From positions 1 through 51,731 of the forward strand of contig JAJDBS010000203.1 of NCBI GenBank assembly GCA_029261235.1: 51,731 nucleotides of DNA, written 5' to 3'. A program made the translations under genes and the position numbers. The notes under the pieces were generated by a model. It saw nothing but the letters and a program-made list of their open reading frames with translations. It made no database searches and was not told the origin of the DNA. Below, piece after piece: positions 17,846-25,903 of this stretch. Numbering within the stretch: position 1 is the first letter of the stretch; each line of letters begins with the position of its first letter. Source of the stretch: Nitrospirales bacterium (GTDB taxonomy: Bacteria > Nitrospirota > Nitrospiria > Nitrospirales > UBA8639).

Positions 17846-20131
17846 TTGTTGGGTATAAAAAAGCTATTCAAGGAAATTGATAAGACAGAAAGATTAGGGA
17901 AGATTCTCTTGCTGATCAATAAAATTAAGAAATTACTTGTAATGCCTAAGGACGAGATATTATTTCGTTTTTCTGAGCGACGCCTCGAAAAGAAGGAATA
18001 TGCAAGCCACCTGTTAGGGAAAGATCAGCTTAGTGACGAGAGCTTTGTCCGTGAATTGTGTGGTCTCTCCTCTCAACACGATGTAGCACATTTACTGTTT
18101 GATGATTTTTGGTCTGGGAGAAGAGATCGTTTTTTTACCGAAGCCTACTCCAAAGAGAATCGCAGTACGCAGATAAAAAAAAATCTAGACACCCAAAAAT
18201 GGTTGCTTGACGCAGATCGCCTCTGCGAGGGTCGCGTGTTTCTTTTAGGAAATGACGTACTCTTGGCTCAAGAGGGTGAGTGGCACAATGATCCGCTTGA
18301 AGGGTGTGAGTGGCCGCGTGTTTTTTACACACGAGTGCACAAAGCTAAGCCTAGTGAGACGGTGGATATTAAGTATGTCTGGGAAATGAATCGCCATCAA
18401 TACCTGATTGTGTTGGGAAAAGCCTATTGGATCTCTGGTGATGAAAAATACGCCAAAAAAATATGTGAAATTATTTCATCATGGATTTCTGATAACCCCT
18501 ATCATTCAGGTGTGAATTGGACCAGTTCTCTGGAGCTAGCTGTACGTAGCATCTCATGGATTTGGGCCTATTTTTTATGCCAGGGTTCTCAGTCTATGGA
18601 TTCCGCGTTTCACTGGATGTTTTTGAAAGCAATTTATGAACATGCTCTTCACATAGAACATCACCTGTCATATTTTTCGAGCCCGTACAATCATTTAATC
18701 GGTGAGGCCGCTGGCCTTCACATAATTGGCAGTCTTTTTTCTCAATTAAAGACAGGACAATCATGGGAACAACTGGGTTGGTCTATTTTAGATAAAAATA
18801 TTGACCAGCAGTTTTTTCAGGATGGTATGTGTGTCGAACAGGCAACATTTTACCACCATTTCACCTTGGGCTTTTATTTGCAAGCTGCACTCCTTCGTAA
18901 GATAAACAACAAACCCGTTTCAGGAAATATCTTGTCAGTGATTGAAAAAGCCTTGGACGCTTCCATGCATCTCACTCAGCCAAACGGTAGGTTGCTAGCC
19001 ATCGGTGATATTGACAATGCACGATCACTCTATTTTAGCGCAGAACATTCTTGGGATTTTCGGGGTTTTTTAAGTCTCGGAGCTGTGTTGTTTCATCGTT
19101 CTGATTTCAAGCATAACAGTAACGGGTTTTGTGAGGAACTACTCTGGCTCTGTGACGAACCCTCTCTCGCAGAATTTGAGTCGATGAAAAGCGCCGTTCC
19201 ACTAGAAACCTCGAAGGCCTTGTCTAGTAGTGGATATTTTGTGATGAGAACGGCTTGGGGAAAAAACAGCCACTACCTTTGTTTCGACTGCGGTGTGATT
19301 GCCGCAGGATTACATGCAGGCGATGTGCCCTCTGCTGCTCATGGGCATGCAGATGCTTTGTCTTTTTCACTCTCTGTTTTCGGAAAACCGATTTTGGTTG
19401 AAGGGGGGTTTCATACCTATTTTGGTTCGCTCGATTGGCATCGTCATTTCCGGGAAGAAGCGGCGCACAATACTATCAAAATGGGAGGGCACACACAGGC
19501 CGAATATTGCGAGCGACTAACCTGGAAATCTGTGATCAATCCGAAATTACAGTACTGGCGCCAAGAGGATAATTTGCAGGCCGTTTGTGGTGAGGTCGTT
19601 TATGATAAGGAGACCTGTCATCGGCGAGAAATTCTTTCGATCGCATCCAGATTTTGGGTCTTGTCAGATCGTCTCCAAAGTGCTGGACAGAATGAGAAGG
19701 CGACTGCTTATTTTCATTTAGATTCCTCTGTTGCTCTTGAAATTGATCGTGAGAAAAAGCAAGTTACTGCGAGTAACGGAGATGGCGGACTTCTGATTCA
19801 GTATTTTGAAGATTATGAAATAGAAGCTCGGCGAGGAGAAGAGGGCATGGGGCCGGAAGCCGGTTGGCAGGCGGAAGGCTATGGATATAAAAAACCGACC
19901 TGGGTTTTGTCTTTTTCTATTCCTTTGTCTAAAAAAACAGTCCTATTTCCTCTCTTGTTACTTCCTTGGAAAGAGGGGAAGCCTACTTTTTCTTTCAAGG
20001 AGGATTCGTCGATGCCCTCCAAGACTGAGGATCTCTATCATAAAGCATTTTCTTTTGATCAACAGAACTACATGGTTTCATTTCGTGAGAATGACAGCCC
20101 AGTCGTGCAGTGTAATGGCGTGGAGGTTTAA
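17846..20131 (+). CDS. Heparinase II/III family protein without signal peptide
   Basis: A 761-residue protein with the complete two-domain heparinase II/III layout. The alpha-helical N-terminal domain (about 85-430) has WEMNRHQYLIVLGKAYW (179-195), YNHLIGEAAGLH (281-292) and QATFYHHFT (332-340). The C-terminal beta domain has HGHADALSFSLSVFGKP (499-515), EGGFHTYF and AAHNTIKMGG. These contain the His, Tyr and Asn residues used in beta-elimination by family lyases. No signal peptide or membrane span is seen, so it is predicted to be cytoplasmic, unlike the other two relatives in the window. Such genes are common in exopolysaccharide clusters next to asparagine-synthase-like genes, as here. Start is TTG 17846 or 17849; ATG 17942 would drop 32 residues. 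Substrate unknown. Confidence 0.87.
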   Translation: MLGIKKLFKEIDKTERLGKILLLINKIKKLLVMPKDEILFRFSERRLEKKEYASHLLGKDQLSDESFVRELCGLSSQHDVAHLLFDDFWSGRRDRFFTEAYSKENRSTQIKKNLDTQKWLLDADRLCEGRVFLLGNDVLLAQEGEWHNDPLEGCEWPRVFYTRVHKAKPSETVDIKYVWEMNRHQYLIVLGKAYWISGDEKYAKKICEIISSWISDNPYHSGVNWTSSLELAVRSISWIWAYFLCQGSQSMDSAFHWMFLKAIYEHALHIEHHLSYFSSPYNHLIGEAAGLHIIGSLFSQLKTGQSWEQLGWSILDKNIDQQFFQDGMCVEQATFYHHFTLGFYLQAALLRKINNKPVSGNILSVIEKALDASMHLTQPNGRLLAIGDIDNARSLYFSAEHSWDFRGFLSLGAVLFHRSDFKHNSNGFCEELLWLCDEPSLAEFESMKSAVPLETSKALSSSGYFVMRTAWGKNSHYLCFDCGVIAAGLHAGDVPSAAHGHADALSFSLSVFGKPILVEGGFHTYFGSLDWHRHFREEAAHNTIKMGGHTQAEYCERLTWKSVINPKLQYWRQEDNLQAVCGEVVYDKETCHRREILSIASRFWVLSDRLQSAGQNEKATAYFHLDSSVALEIDREKKQVTASNGDGGLLIQYFEDYEIEARRGEEGMGPEAGWQAEGYGYKKPTWVLSFSIPLSKKTVLFPLLLLPWKEGKPTFSFKEDSSMPSKTEDLYHKAFSFDQQNYMVSFRENDSPVVQCNGVEV

Positions 20132-20291
20132 AAATGAGTCATGTGAAAGACTCGGGGTGTGGTCTCTAGCTACCGTCTGTCTCAAGTTGGAATACTGGAA
20201 TGAAATATATCCTGGGCGAATCCTTGAGGGATGCAGCTTAGGTGTCGTCTGGGGTAAATGCCACGGCTGCAATAGAAATAATGTTGCTAAA

Positions 20292-20315
20292 AAATATTTT
20301 TTTTGAAAAATATTT
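20292..20315 (+). repeat. AT-only inverted repeat in the amidotransferase leader
   Basis: AAATATTTTT at 20292-20301 pairs perfectly with AAAAATATTT at 20306-20315 around a 4-nt loop. It ends 2 nt before GGAG (20318-20321), the likely ribosome binding site of the amidotransferase at 20335. The stem is all A-T and weak; a regulatory role is only possible. Confidence 0.4.
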
Positions 20316-20334
20316 CTGGAGTGTACGTGAAAAT

Positions 20335-22218
20335 ATGTGTGGAATTGTAGGAATACATTACTTAGATCAAAAAGAGCACGTTGATAGGCAACTTGTCCGG
20401 AAAATGTGCGACGCCATCGTTCATCGTGGGCCGGATGATGATGGTATATATATGAATGAAGGGATCGGGCTAGGAATGAGACGCCTTAGCATCATTGACC
20501 TTCATTCGGGAAAACAACCCATCTTTAACGAAGATGATTCTGTTGTCATTGTTTTTAACGGAGAAATTTATAATTTCCAAGAGTTGCGTGAAACGTTAGA
20601 GGCAAAGGGGCACAGATTTTCTACTAGAACAGATACAGAGGCCATTCTACATGGCTATGAAGAATATGGGGTAAAAATTTTAGAGCATTTAAATGGAATG
20701 TTTACGTTTGCAATTTGGGACAATAATCAGAAGCAGCTTTTTGTCGCAAGAGACCGCATTGGAATAAAACCGCTTTACTATTGGCAAGACGATCGTAAGG
20801 TTGTATTTGCATCTGAGATTAAATCTATTCTTGAAGATCGGTCGATTCCAAGAACTGTCGAACATGAATCACTCTCTTCATTTCTTTCCTATGGCTATGT
20901 TCCCGCGCCAATGACAATGTTTCAAAATATTCAAAAATTGGAAGCAGGTCACTTTATGTTGGTAAAAAATGGATGTGTCGAAACACAAAAATATTGGGAT
21001 CTGCCCATTCATGAAGACAAAAAAGAGCATCCCTTTTCCTATTATTGTGGAAAAACAACAGAACTGCTTACCCAATCAATTAAACTACGCCTGGTCAGTG
21101 ATGTGCCTTTAGGTGCTTTTCTCTCAGGTGGGATGGACTCGAGTTCTATTGTCGCCATCATGTCAAAATTAACCAATAGTCCTATAAACACGTATGCCAT
21201 AGGTTTTGACGAGCAAAATGAGTTCCACAATGAACTGCATGATGCAAGAGCGGTGGCTAAGATGTTTCACACCAACCACCATGAGATATTGGTTAAACCT
21301 GATGTTATCGATTTACTTCCGAGACTGATTTCGCATATGGATGAACCTGTAGCTGATTCTTCGATTATCGTCACGTATTTGGTTTCAAAGTTGGCGCAAG
21401 AGTCGGTTAAGGTTATCTTGTCTGGAGTCGGCGGAGATGAACTCTTTGGGGGATACCGCCGCTATTTAGGTTATTCATTAAATAAATATTACCAAAGGAT
21501 TCCTAGAATATTGAGGAAGACTGTGATTCCAGCAGTTTTTGAGTGGTTACCTTCAGACCGGAATTCGGTGATGATGAATTTTTTTCGTCTTGGGAAGGGA
21601 TTTATTCGTTCATCTGACAAGCCAGAGCATGAACAATATCATGATACGATTACCATCTTTAGCAATGATTTTCTTCATGAATTACTAAATAAGAGTCATG
21701 CGAAGAATAGAGACCTTTACGGATTGTATACTCAGTCATTGAACGGTGCAGATTCTCTAAAGAGAATGCTTAATTTTGACATAAAAACTCAGTTGGTGGA
21801 TGATTTACTATTATTGACAGATAAGATGAGCATGGCGGCATCTATAGAAGCAAGGGTCCCATTTTTAGATCATAATTTTGTCGAATTCGCGGCGACTATT
21901 CCATCAAAATATAAAATTCAAGGCTTAAAATTGCGCCATATTCAAAAAAAATCTATGCAGAACATACTTCCTCCCGAAGTTATTAATAAAAAGAAAAAAG
22001 GGTTTGGTTGTCCAATGGGAAATTGGATTAAGAATGACCTTTATGATTTTGTTTCAGACGTGTTATCTGAAGACACCATTAAACGTAGAGGATACTTTAA
22101 CCATGGAACTATTAAAAAGATGATCAGTGATCATTACAATAATCGTGCAGATTACACGGATCATATCTTGGCTTTAATCTCTTTTGAATTATGGCATCAA
22201 GCTTATATTGATGCATGA
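20335..22218 (+). CDS. asnB: Asparagine synthase-like glutamine amidotransferase (copy 2)
   Basis: A 627-residue paralogue of the amidotransferase at 11873. ATG 20335 is fixed by chemistry: it places the glutaminase nucleophile at position 2 (MCGIVGIHYL). Other landmarks are VHRGPDDDG (29-37), FNGEIYN (74-80), RDRIGIKPLYYW (139-150) and the ATP loop SGGMDSS (264-270). The second synthetase motif reads SGVGGDELFGGYRRY, with Val where copy 1 has Asp. It follows the cytoplasmic lyase-like gene by about 200 bp. Two such enzymes in one cluster suggest two amidation steps or different acceptors, for example uronic acids produced through the downstream GDP-mannose dehydrogenase; that link is inference. 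GGAG lies about 13 nt upstream of the start. Confidence 0.88.
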   Translation: MCGIVGIHYLDQKEHVDRQLVRKMCDAIVHRGPDDDGIYMNEGIGLGMRRLSIIDLHSGKQPIFNEDDSVVIVFNGEIYNFQELRETLEAKGHRFSTRTDTEAILHGYEEYGVKILEHLNGMFTFAIWDNNQKQLFVARDRIGIKPLYYWQDDRKVVFASEIKSILEDRSIPRTVEHESLSSFLSYGYVPAPMTMFQNIQKLEAGHFMLVKNGCVETQKYWDLPIHEDKKEHPFSYYCGKTTELLTQSIKLRLVSDVPLGAFLSGGMDSSSIVAIMSKLTNSPINTYAIGFDEQNEFHNELHDARAVAKMFHTNHHEILVKPDVIDLLPRLISHMDEPVADSSIIVTYLVSKLAQESVKVILSGVGGDELFGGYRRYLGYSLNKYYQRIPRILRKTVIPAVFEWLPSDRNSVMMNFFRLGKGFIRSSDKPEHEQYHDTITIFSNDFLHELLNKSHAKNRDLYGLYTQSLNGADSLKRMLNFDIKTQLVDDLLLLTDKMSMAASIEARVPFLDHNFVEFAATIPSKYKIQGLKLRHIQKKSMQNILPPEVINKKKKGFGCPMGNWIKNDLYDFVSDVLSEDTIKRRGYFNHGTIKKMISDHYNNRADYTDHILALISFELWHQAYIDA

Positions 22219-22524
22219 AGAAATCGTCTGATCTATCTGTTTTCTCGAAGTTGTTTTATTGCGAAGCAAGGGTTTAATGCCTCGCGCGTGTTACGTCTAA
22301 TGGAAAAATGAGCTAGAACCGAAGATTGAGATTATTTATGCTGACCCGTGCATATAAATTTTTGCATACTCAGGCCTTCTCCACTGAATTGGCTGCTCGA
22401 AAATTTTGTTTTCAGAACAACGCCTCGTATGGCCGCCATGCTTGGCGGCCTTCATCGAAAAACCTTTATTAAATCAACTCACAGATATTGCTGACGAGCC
22501 GAAACTGTTGGATAGGAGAAATAT
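22219..22524. other. Intergenic region with a strong GC hairpin
   Basis: 306 bp between the amidotransferase and the methyltransferase genes. It holds the hairpin at 22431-22450 and, at the right end, AGGAG (about 22514-22518), the ribosome binding site of the methyltransferase. Nothing else was recognised. Confidence 0.45.
22431..22450. repeat. Perfect 8-bp GC-rich hairpin
   Basis: GGCCGCCA at 22431-22438 and TGGCGGCC at 22443-22450 form a perfect stem around the 4-nt loop TGCT. There is no following T run on either strand, so it is not a textbook intrinsic terminator. It stands out in an AT-rich region and may stabilise a 3' end, act as a weak terminator, or be a dispersed palindromic repeat. 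Confidence 0.6.
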
Positions 22525-23229
22525 ATGTTGTCGAGGCAAGAGTTGAAAAAGAAATACTTCAAATCAGCAGAGCATCCATACCGGAAATATGAAAGTAAAA
22601 TTGAATCTATTTTAAATGAGTCTGATACCATTTTAGATGCGGGTTGTGGTCGCACTGCTCCTATTTTAAGGAAGTTTGACAAAAAGGCAAAAATATTAAT
22701 TGGCGTTGACTTAGAAGACCCGATCGAGGTTATCCCAGAAGTCAAATATATAAAGGGAAATATTTCGTCAATAGATATTCCTGGGAATTCGGTCGATGTT
22801 GTTATTTCGAGAGCTGTCCTGGAGCATGTCCCAGACCCTGGAGCAGTATTTAATGAAGTTAGTAGAGTTTTGAAGCCAGGTGGGAGTTTTATTTTTTTAG
22901 TTCCGAACCTTGGCGATTACGTATCCATCATCTCAAAAATAATCCCCAACAGATTTCATAAACAAATAGTATCAAAAACAGAAGGGAGAAAAATGGATGA
23001 TGTTTTTCCAGCTTACTATAAGGCGAATACCTACTCATCTATAAAGGCCCTAAGTCAAAACCATGGATTCGGTATTGTGGAGTTTGAATATTTGGGACAG
23101 GAGCCCACTATATTTAAGTTCAATTCTCTTCTTTATATGCTGGCCACGGGGTACGAAAAAATTATTAGCAGATTTGAGTGCCTCGGCTGTCTAAGGGGCT
23201 GGATATTGGTTCAGCTTAAAAAAAAATAA
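22525..23229 (+). CDS. Class I SAM-dependent methyltransferase
   Basis: A 234-residue cytoplasmic methyltransferase of the Methyltransf_11/25 type. Motif I is DTILDAGCGRTAPILRKFD (SAM-binding glycine loop). An acidic residue after the second strand is in LIGVDLED. The post-II region reads VDVVISRAVLEHVPDPG, and motif III is VSRVLKPGGSFIFLVPN. AGGAG lies about 8 nt before ATG 22525. It is 44 bp upstream of the AlgD-like gene and on the same strand, so it probably acts in the same glycan pathway, methylating a sugar or a glycan end. Some methyltransferases cap chains and control polymer length, but nothing in the sequence decides that here. The gene is visibly AT-rich, as are its neighbours. 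Confidence 0.82.
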   Translation: MLSRQELKKKYFKSAEHPYRKYESKIESILNESDTILDAGCGRTAPILRKFDKKAKILIGVDLEDPIEVIPEVKYIKGNISSIDIPGNSVDVVISRAVLEHVPDPGAVFNEVSRVLKPGGSFIFLVPNLGDYVSIISKIIPNRFHKQIVSKTEGRKMDDVFPAYYKANTYSSIKALSQNHGFGIVEFEYLGQEPTIFKFNSLLYMLATGYEKIISRFECLGCLRGWILVQLKKK

Positions 23230-23273
23230 GATGACTGCAATGATTCTTGTCTAGAAAGTTGGAGGACAAAAAA

Positions 23274-24605
23274 TTGAAAATATCTGTTTTTGGTTTGGGG
23301 TATGTGGGGTGTGTGTCGGCGGCCTGTCTGGCGAAGGTTGGACACGATGTCATCGGAGTTGACGTCAGTCCGGTTAAGGTAAGCCTGATTAACGAAGGAA
23401 AAAGCCCAATAGTGGAGAGGGATATTGGTGAGATAATTTATGATGTTGTGCGATCGGATAAATATGCTCCAGGCAAATTGCTTGCCACAACTGACCCGGG
23501 GGAAGCTGTACGAGACACAGAATTATCACTCATTTGTGTCGGGACGCCAAGCAACGAAAATGGCAGCCTGAAGCTGGATTACGTGAGGCGATGCGCAAAT
23601 GATATCGGTTTAGGTATTGCCCAAAAAACGGACTATCATGTGGTCGTTGCCAGAAGTACGATGCTGCCAGGCAGCGTGGAAGACGTCATTATAAAAGAAC
23701 TCGAAGCCGCTTCCGGAAAACAGATTGGCATCGATTTTGGTGTGGCGATGAATCCAGAATTTTTGCGCGAAAGCACATCGGTTTATGATTTTTTTAACCC
23801 TCCGATGACAGTGATCGGTCAATATGACGAAAAAAGTGGGGAGTTGCTTAAAAAAATGTACCACTTTCTGAATGCCCCTTTAGAAATAACTGATATTAAA
23901 ACGGCTGAAATGATGAAGTATGCCTGCAACTGTTTTCATGCTGCAAAAGTGACTTTTGCTAACGAAATTGGGAGCGTTTGTAAGTCTATTGGGGTCGATA
24001 GCCATAAAGTCATGGATATTTTCTGTTTGGATGACAAGCTGAATCTTTCCTCGTACTATTTGAAGCCCGGATTTGCTTTTGGAGGGTCTTGTTTGCCGAA
24101 GGATCTGAGGGCCTTGAATTATCAAGCCAAGTCAAATGACATCGATGTACCTTTGCTTAAGTCGATTCTCGCCAGCAATAAGATTCAGATTGAGAGTGTG
24201 ATAGAGAAAATTGTCCGTTCCGGGGTAAAAAAAGTTGGTGTTGTCGGGCTTAGCTTCAAGGCTGGAACCGATGATTTGCGGGAATCGCCCCTTGTGATTT
24301 TGGTTGAAGCACTCATCGGAAAAGGTCTTGATATTGAGATCTTTGACCGTAATGTCTCACTTGCACGCCTCACGGGTGCCAACAAGGATTACATCGACAA
24401 AGAAATCCCGCATATCTCCACATTGTTGACGGATAAGATTGACGACATCATTCAGCATGCCGATTTGATCGTCATTGGAAACAAAGCTGAAGAAGTAGCA
24501 CATGTACTCAAGAATGTGCCTGACAAAAAAAAGATTTTTGACTTGGTGCGAGTAGCCGATTCATTGGACGGGCTTTCTAGTGGCTATGAGGGGATTTGCT
24601 GGTAA
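23274..24605 (+). CDS. algD: GDP-mannose 6-dehydrogenase (AlgD-like)
   Basis: A 443-residue UDP-glucose/GDP-mannose dehydrogenase family enzyme that oxidises the C6 hydroxyl of a nucleotide sugar to a carboxylate using two NAD+. It resembles AlgD more closely than UDP-glucose dehydrogenases: MKISVFGLGYVG opening, INEGKSPIVE, VGTPSNENGSLKLDYV, NPEFLRES, PPMTVIGQYDE, CNCFHAAKVTFANEIG, SYYLKPGFAFGGSCLPKD with the catalytic Cys, GLSFKAGTDDLRESPLV, and the C-terminal GICW, which I recall from Pseudomonas AlgD. The start is TTG 23274, decided by GGAGG at 23261-23265, 8 nt upstream; an upstream TTG at 23247 lacks such a site. The product would be GDP-mannuronate. No alginate synthase or export genes (alg8, alg44, algE, algK) are in the window, so the residue is presumably used by a Wzx/Wzy-type pathway. 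Nucleotide-sugar specificity is inferred from similarity. Confidence 0.85.
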   Translation: MKISVFGLGYVGCVSAACLAKVGHDVIGVDVSPVKVSLINEGKSPIVERDIGEIIYDVVRSDKYAPGKLLATTDPGEAVRDTELSLICVGTPSNENGSLKLDYVRRCANDIGLGIAQKTDYHVVVARSTMLPGSVEDVIIKELEAASGKQIGIDFGVAMNPEFLRESTSVYDFFNPPMTVIGQYDEKSGELLKKMYHFLNAPLEITDIKTAEMMKYACNCFHAAKVTFANEIGSVCKSIGVDSHKVMDIFCLDDKLNLSSYYLKPGFAFGGSCLPKDLRALNYQAKSNDIDVPLLKSILASNKIQIESVIEKIVRSGVKKVGVVGLSFKAGTDDLRESPLVILVEALIGKGLDIEIFDRNVSLARLTGANKDYIDKEIPHISTLLTDKIDDIIQHADLIVIGNKAEEVAHVLKNVPDKKKIFDLVRVADSLDGLSSGYEGICW

Positions 24606-24608
24606 GCG

Positions 24609-25835
24609 ATGAATATCTTGTTTTTATCACAACGCTTTTTACTCCCTATGGATACAGGCGGAAAAATTCGTACTGGAAAAATCTTGGAGCAGTTATCGAA
24701 GAACCATGAGATTACCTTGATTTCCAATGTGGAGTCCCCAAAAGACGATTGTTTTTTGCCGGAAATGGATCGGTGCTGTTCTAAATTCGTTCCAGTATTT
24801 TGGAAAGAAATACCAAAATATTCCCTTCTTTTTTTTCTGCGATTAATTTTTCAGATGTTTTCTGTCTACCCCGTCTCTGTTCTCAACGATACATCGCGTA
24901 AGTTGCGAAAGTGTCTTGAAAACGAACATCATGCGAAAAAATATGACCTCGTCATTTGTGACTTTCTCCAGTCAGCACTCAATTTTAAAAATATTTCCGG
25001 AACGCCCTCCATCCTATTTCAACACAATGTGGAGTCACAAATTTCCAAGAGACATTATGACGGTGAGGAGAGAATACTTGCCAAGTTGTTCTGGTGGTTG
25101 CAATGGAAAAAAATCTTTTTTTTTGAGAAAAAAATCTGCAAACAATTTGATACAGTGATTGCTGTTTCAGAGCAGGATCGCGACACTTTTCATTCTCTGT
25201 ATGGATTGGATAATCTTGTCACGATCCCCACAGGTGTAGACATTGAACATTATTGTCCGCAGGACGTTCCTACGGAGTCCTCAAGCCTTGTTTTTGTGGG
25301 ATCAATGGATTGGCTTCCGAACGAAGATGCCGTTCTTTATTTTGCAAACGATATCCTGCCCTTTTTGAAAAAAGAAGTTCCCGGCATTCACTTGACCGTT
25401 GTTGGTCGAAATCCTTCTCCTCGTTTAAAGAAACGACTTAGTTCAGTGCCTGAGATCCAGCTCACCGGCTGGGTGGATGATGTTCGACCCTATATTGCGA
25501 AGGCTGGTATCTATATCATTCCTATACGCATTGGCGGTGGAACTCGCATGAAGATTTACGAGGCCATGGCGATGGGCAAAGCGATCATTTCTACTTCAAT
25601 TGGAGCTGAGGGCTTGGCGGTGAAAGATGAGGAAAATATCGTACTCGAAGATGATCCTTATGAATTTAGTAAAAAAATCATCATGATGAGAAAAGACAGT
25701 AAAATGAGAGCGAGGCTAGGGGATAACGCCTCAGCCCATGTTAGAGAACATTGCTCTTGGCAACAGGTGGGGGGAGTTTTCGAAAAAATATGCTACTCCA
25801 ATACTCATTCTAATCTAAAAGAATTTGCCCCTTAA
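24609..25835 (+). CDS. GT-B glycosyltransferase (family 4/1-like)
   Basis: A 408-residue glycosyltransferase. The acceptor half opens MNILFLSQRFLLPMDTGGKI; ILFQHNVESQISKRH and AVSEQDRDTFHSLYG follow. The donor half has SLVFVGSMDWLPNEDAV, HLTVVGRNPSPRLKK, IQLTGWVDDVRPYIAKAG and the nucleotide-binding IGGGTRMKIYEAMAMGKAII with GAEGL. The GSMDW-x-PN and GWVxDVRPY strings are shared with a group of sugar transferases found in PEP-CTERM/exosortase loci, which fits the context. It starts 3 bp after the AlgD-like stop codon, so the two are very probably translated from one transcript and the pair may add a sugar derived from the AlgD product. The last codons and the stop lie inside a perfect inverted repeat. 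Confidence 0.87.
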   Translation: MNILFLSQRFLLPMDTGGKIRTGKILEQLSKNHEITLISNVESPKDDCFLPEMDRCCSKFVPVFWKEIPKYSLLFFLRLIFQMFSVYPVSVLNDTSRKLRKCLENEHHAKKYDLVICDFLQSALNFKNISGTPSILFQHNVESQISKRHYDGEERILAKLFWWLQWKKIFFFEKKICKQFDTVIAVSEQDRDTFHSLYGLDNLVTIPTGVDIEHYCPQDVPTESSSLVFVGSMDWLPNEDAVLYFANDILPFLKKEVPGIHLTVVGRNPSPRLKKRLSSVPEIQLTGWVDDVRPYIAKAGIYIIPIRIGGGTRMKIYEAMAMGKAIISTSIGAEGLAVKDEENIVLEDDPYEFSKKIIMMRKDSKMRARLGDNASAHVREHCSWQQVGGVFEKICYSNTHSNLKEFAP

Positions 25836-25858
25836 TAATTCTGTTAAGGGGCAAATTC
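25821..25858. terminator. Perfect 15-bp inverted repeat between convergent genes
   Basis: GAATTTGCCCCTTAA (25821-25835) and TTAAGGGGCAAATTC (25844-25858) are exact reverse complements around an 8-nt loop. The left arm is the last four sense codons plus the stop of the + strand glycosyltransferase. Read on the - strand, the stem is followed by TTTTAG, so it could end transcripts of the convergent - strand lyase-like gene whose stop is at 25904. On the + strand there is no T run. A bidirectional terminator or mRNA 3'-end stabiliser is the likely role. Confidence 0.6.
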
Positions 25859-25903
25859 GGAATGACTACTTACCTAGTCGGTTGGGTAACCCCCAACTCA
25901 AAG

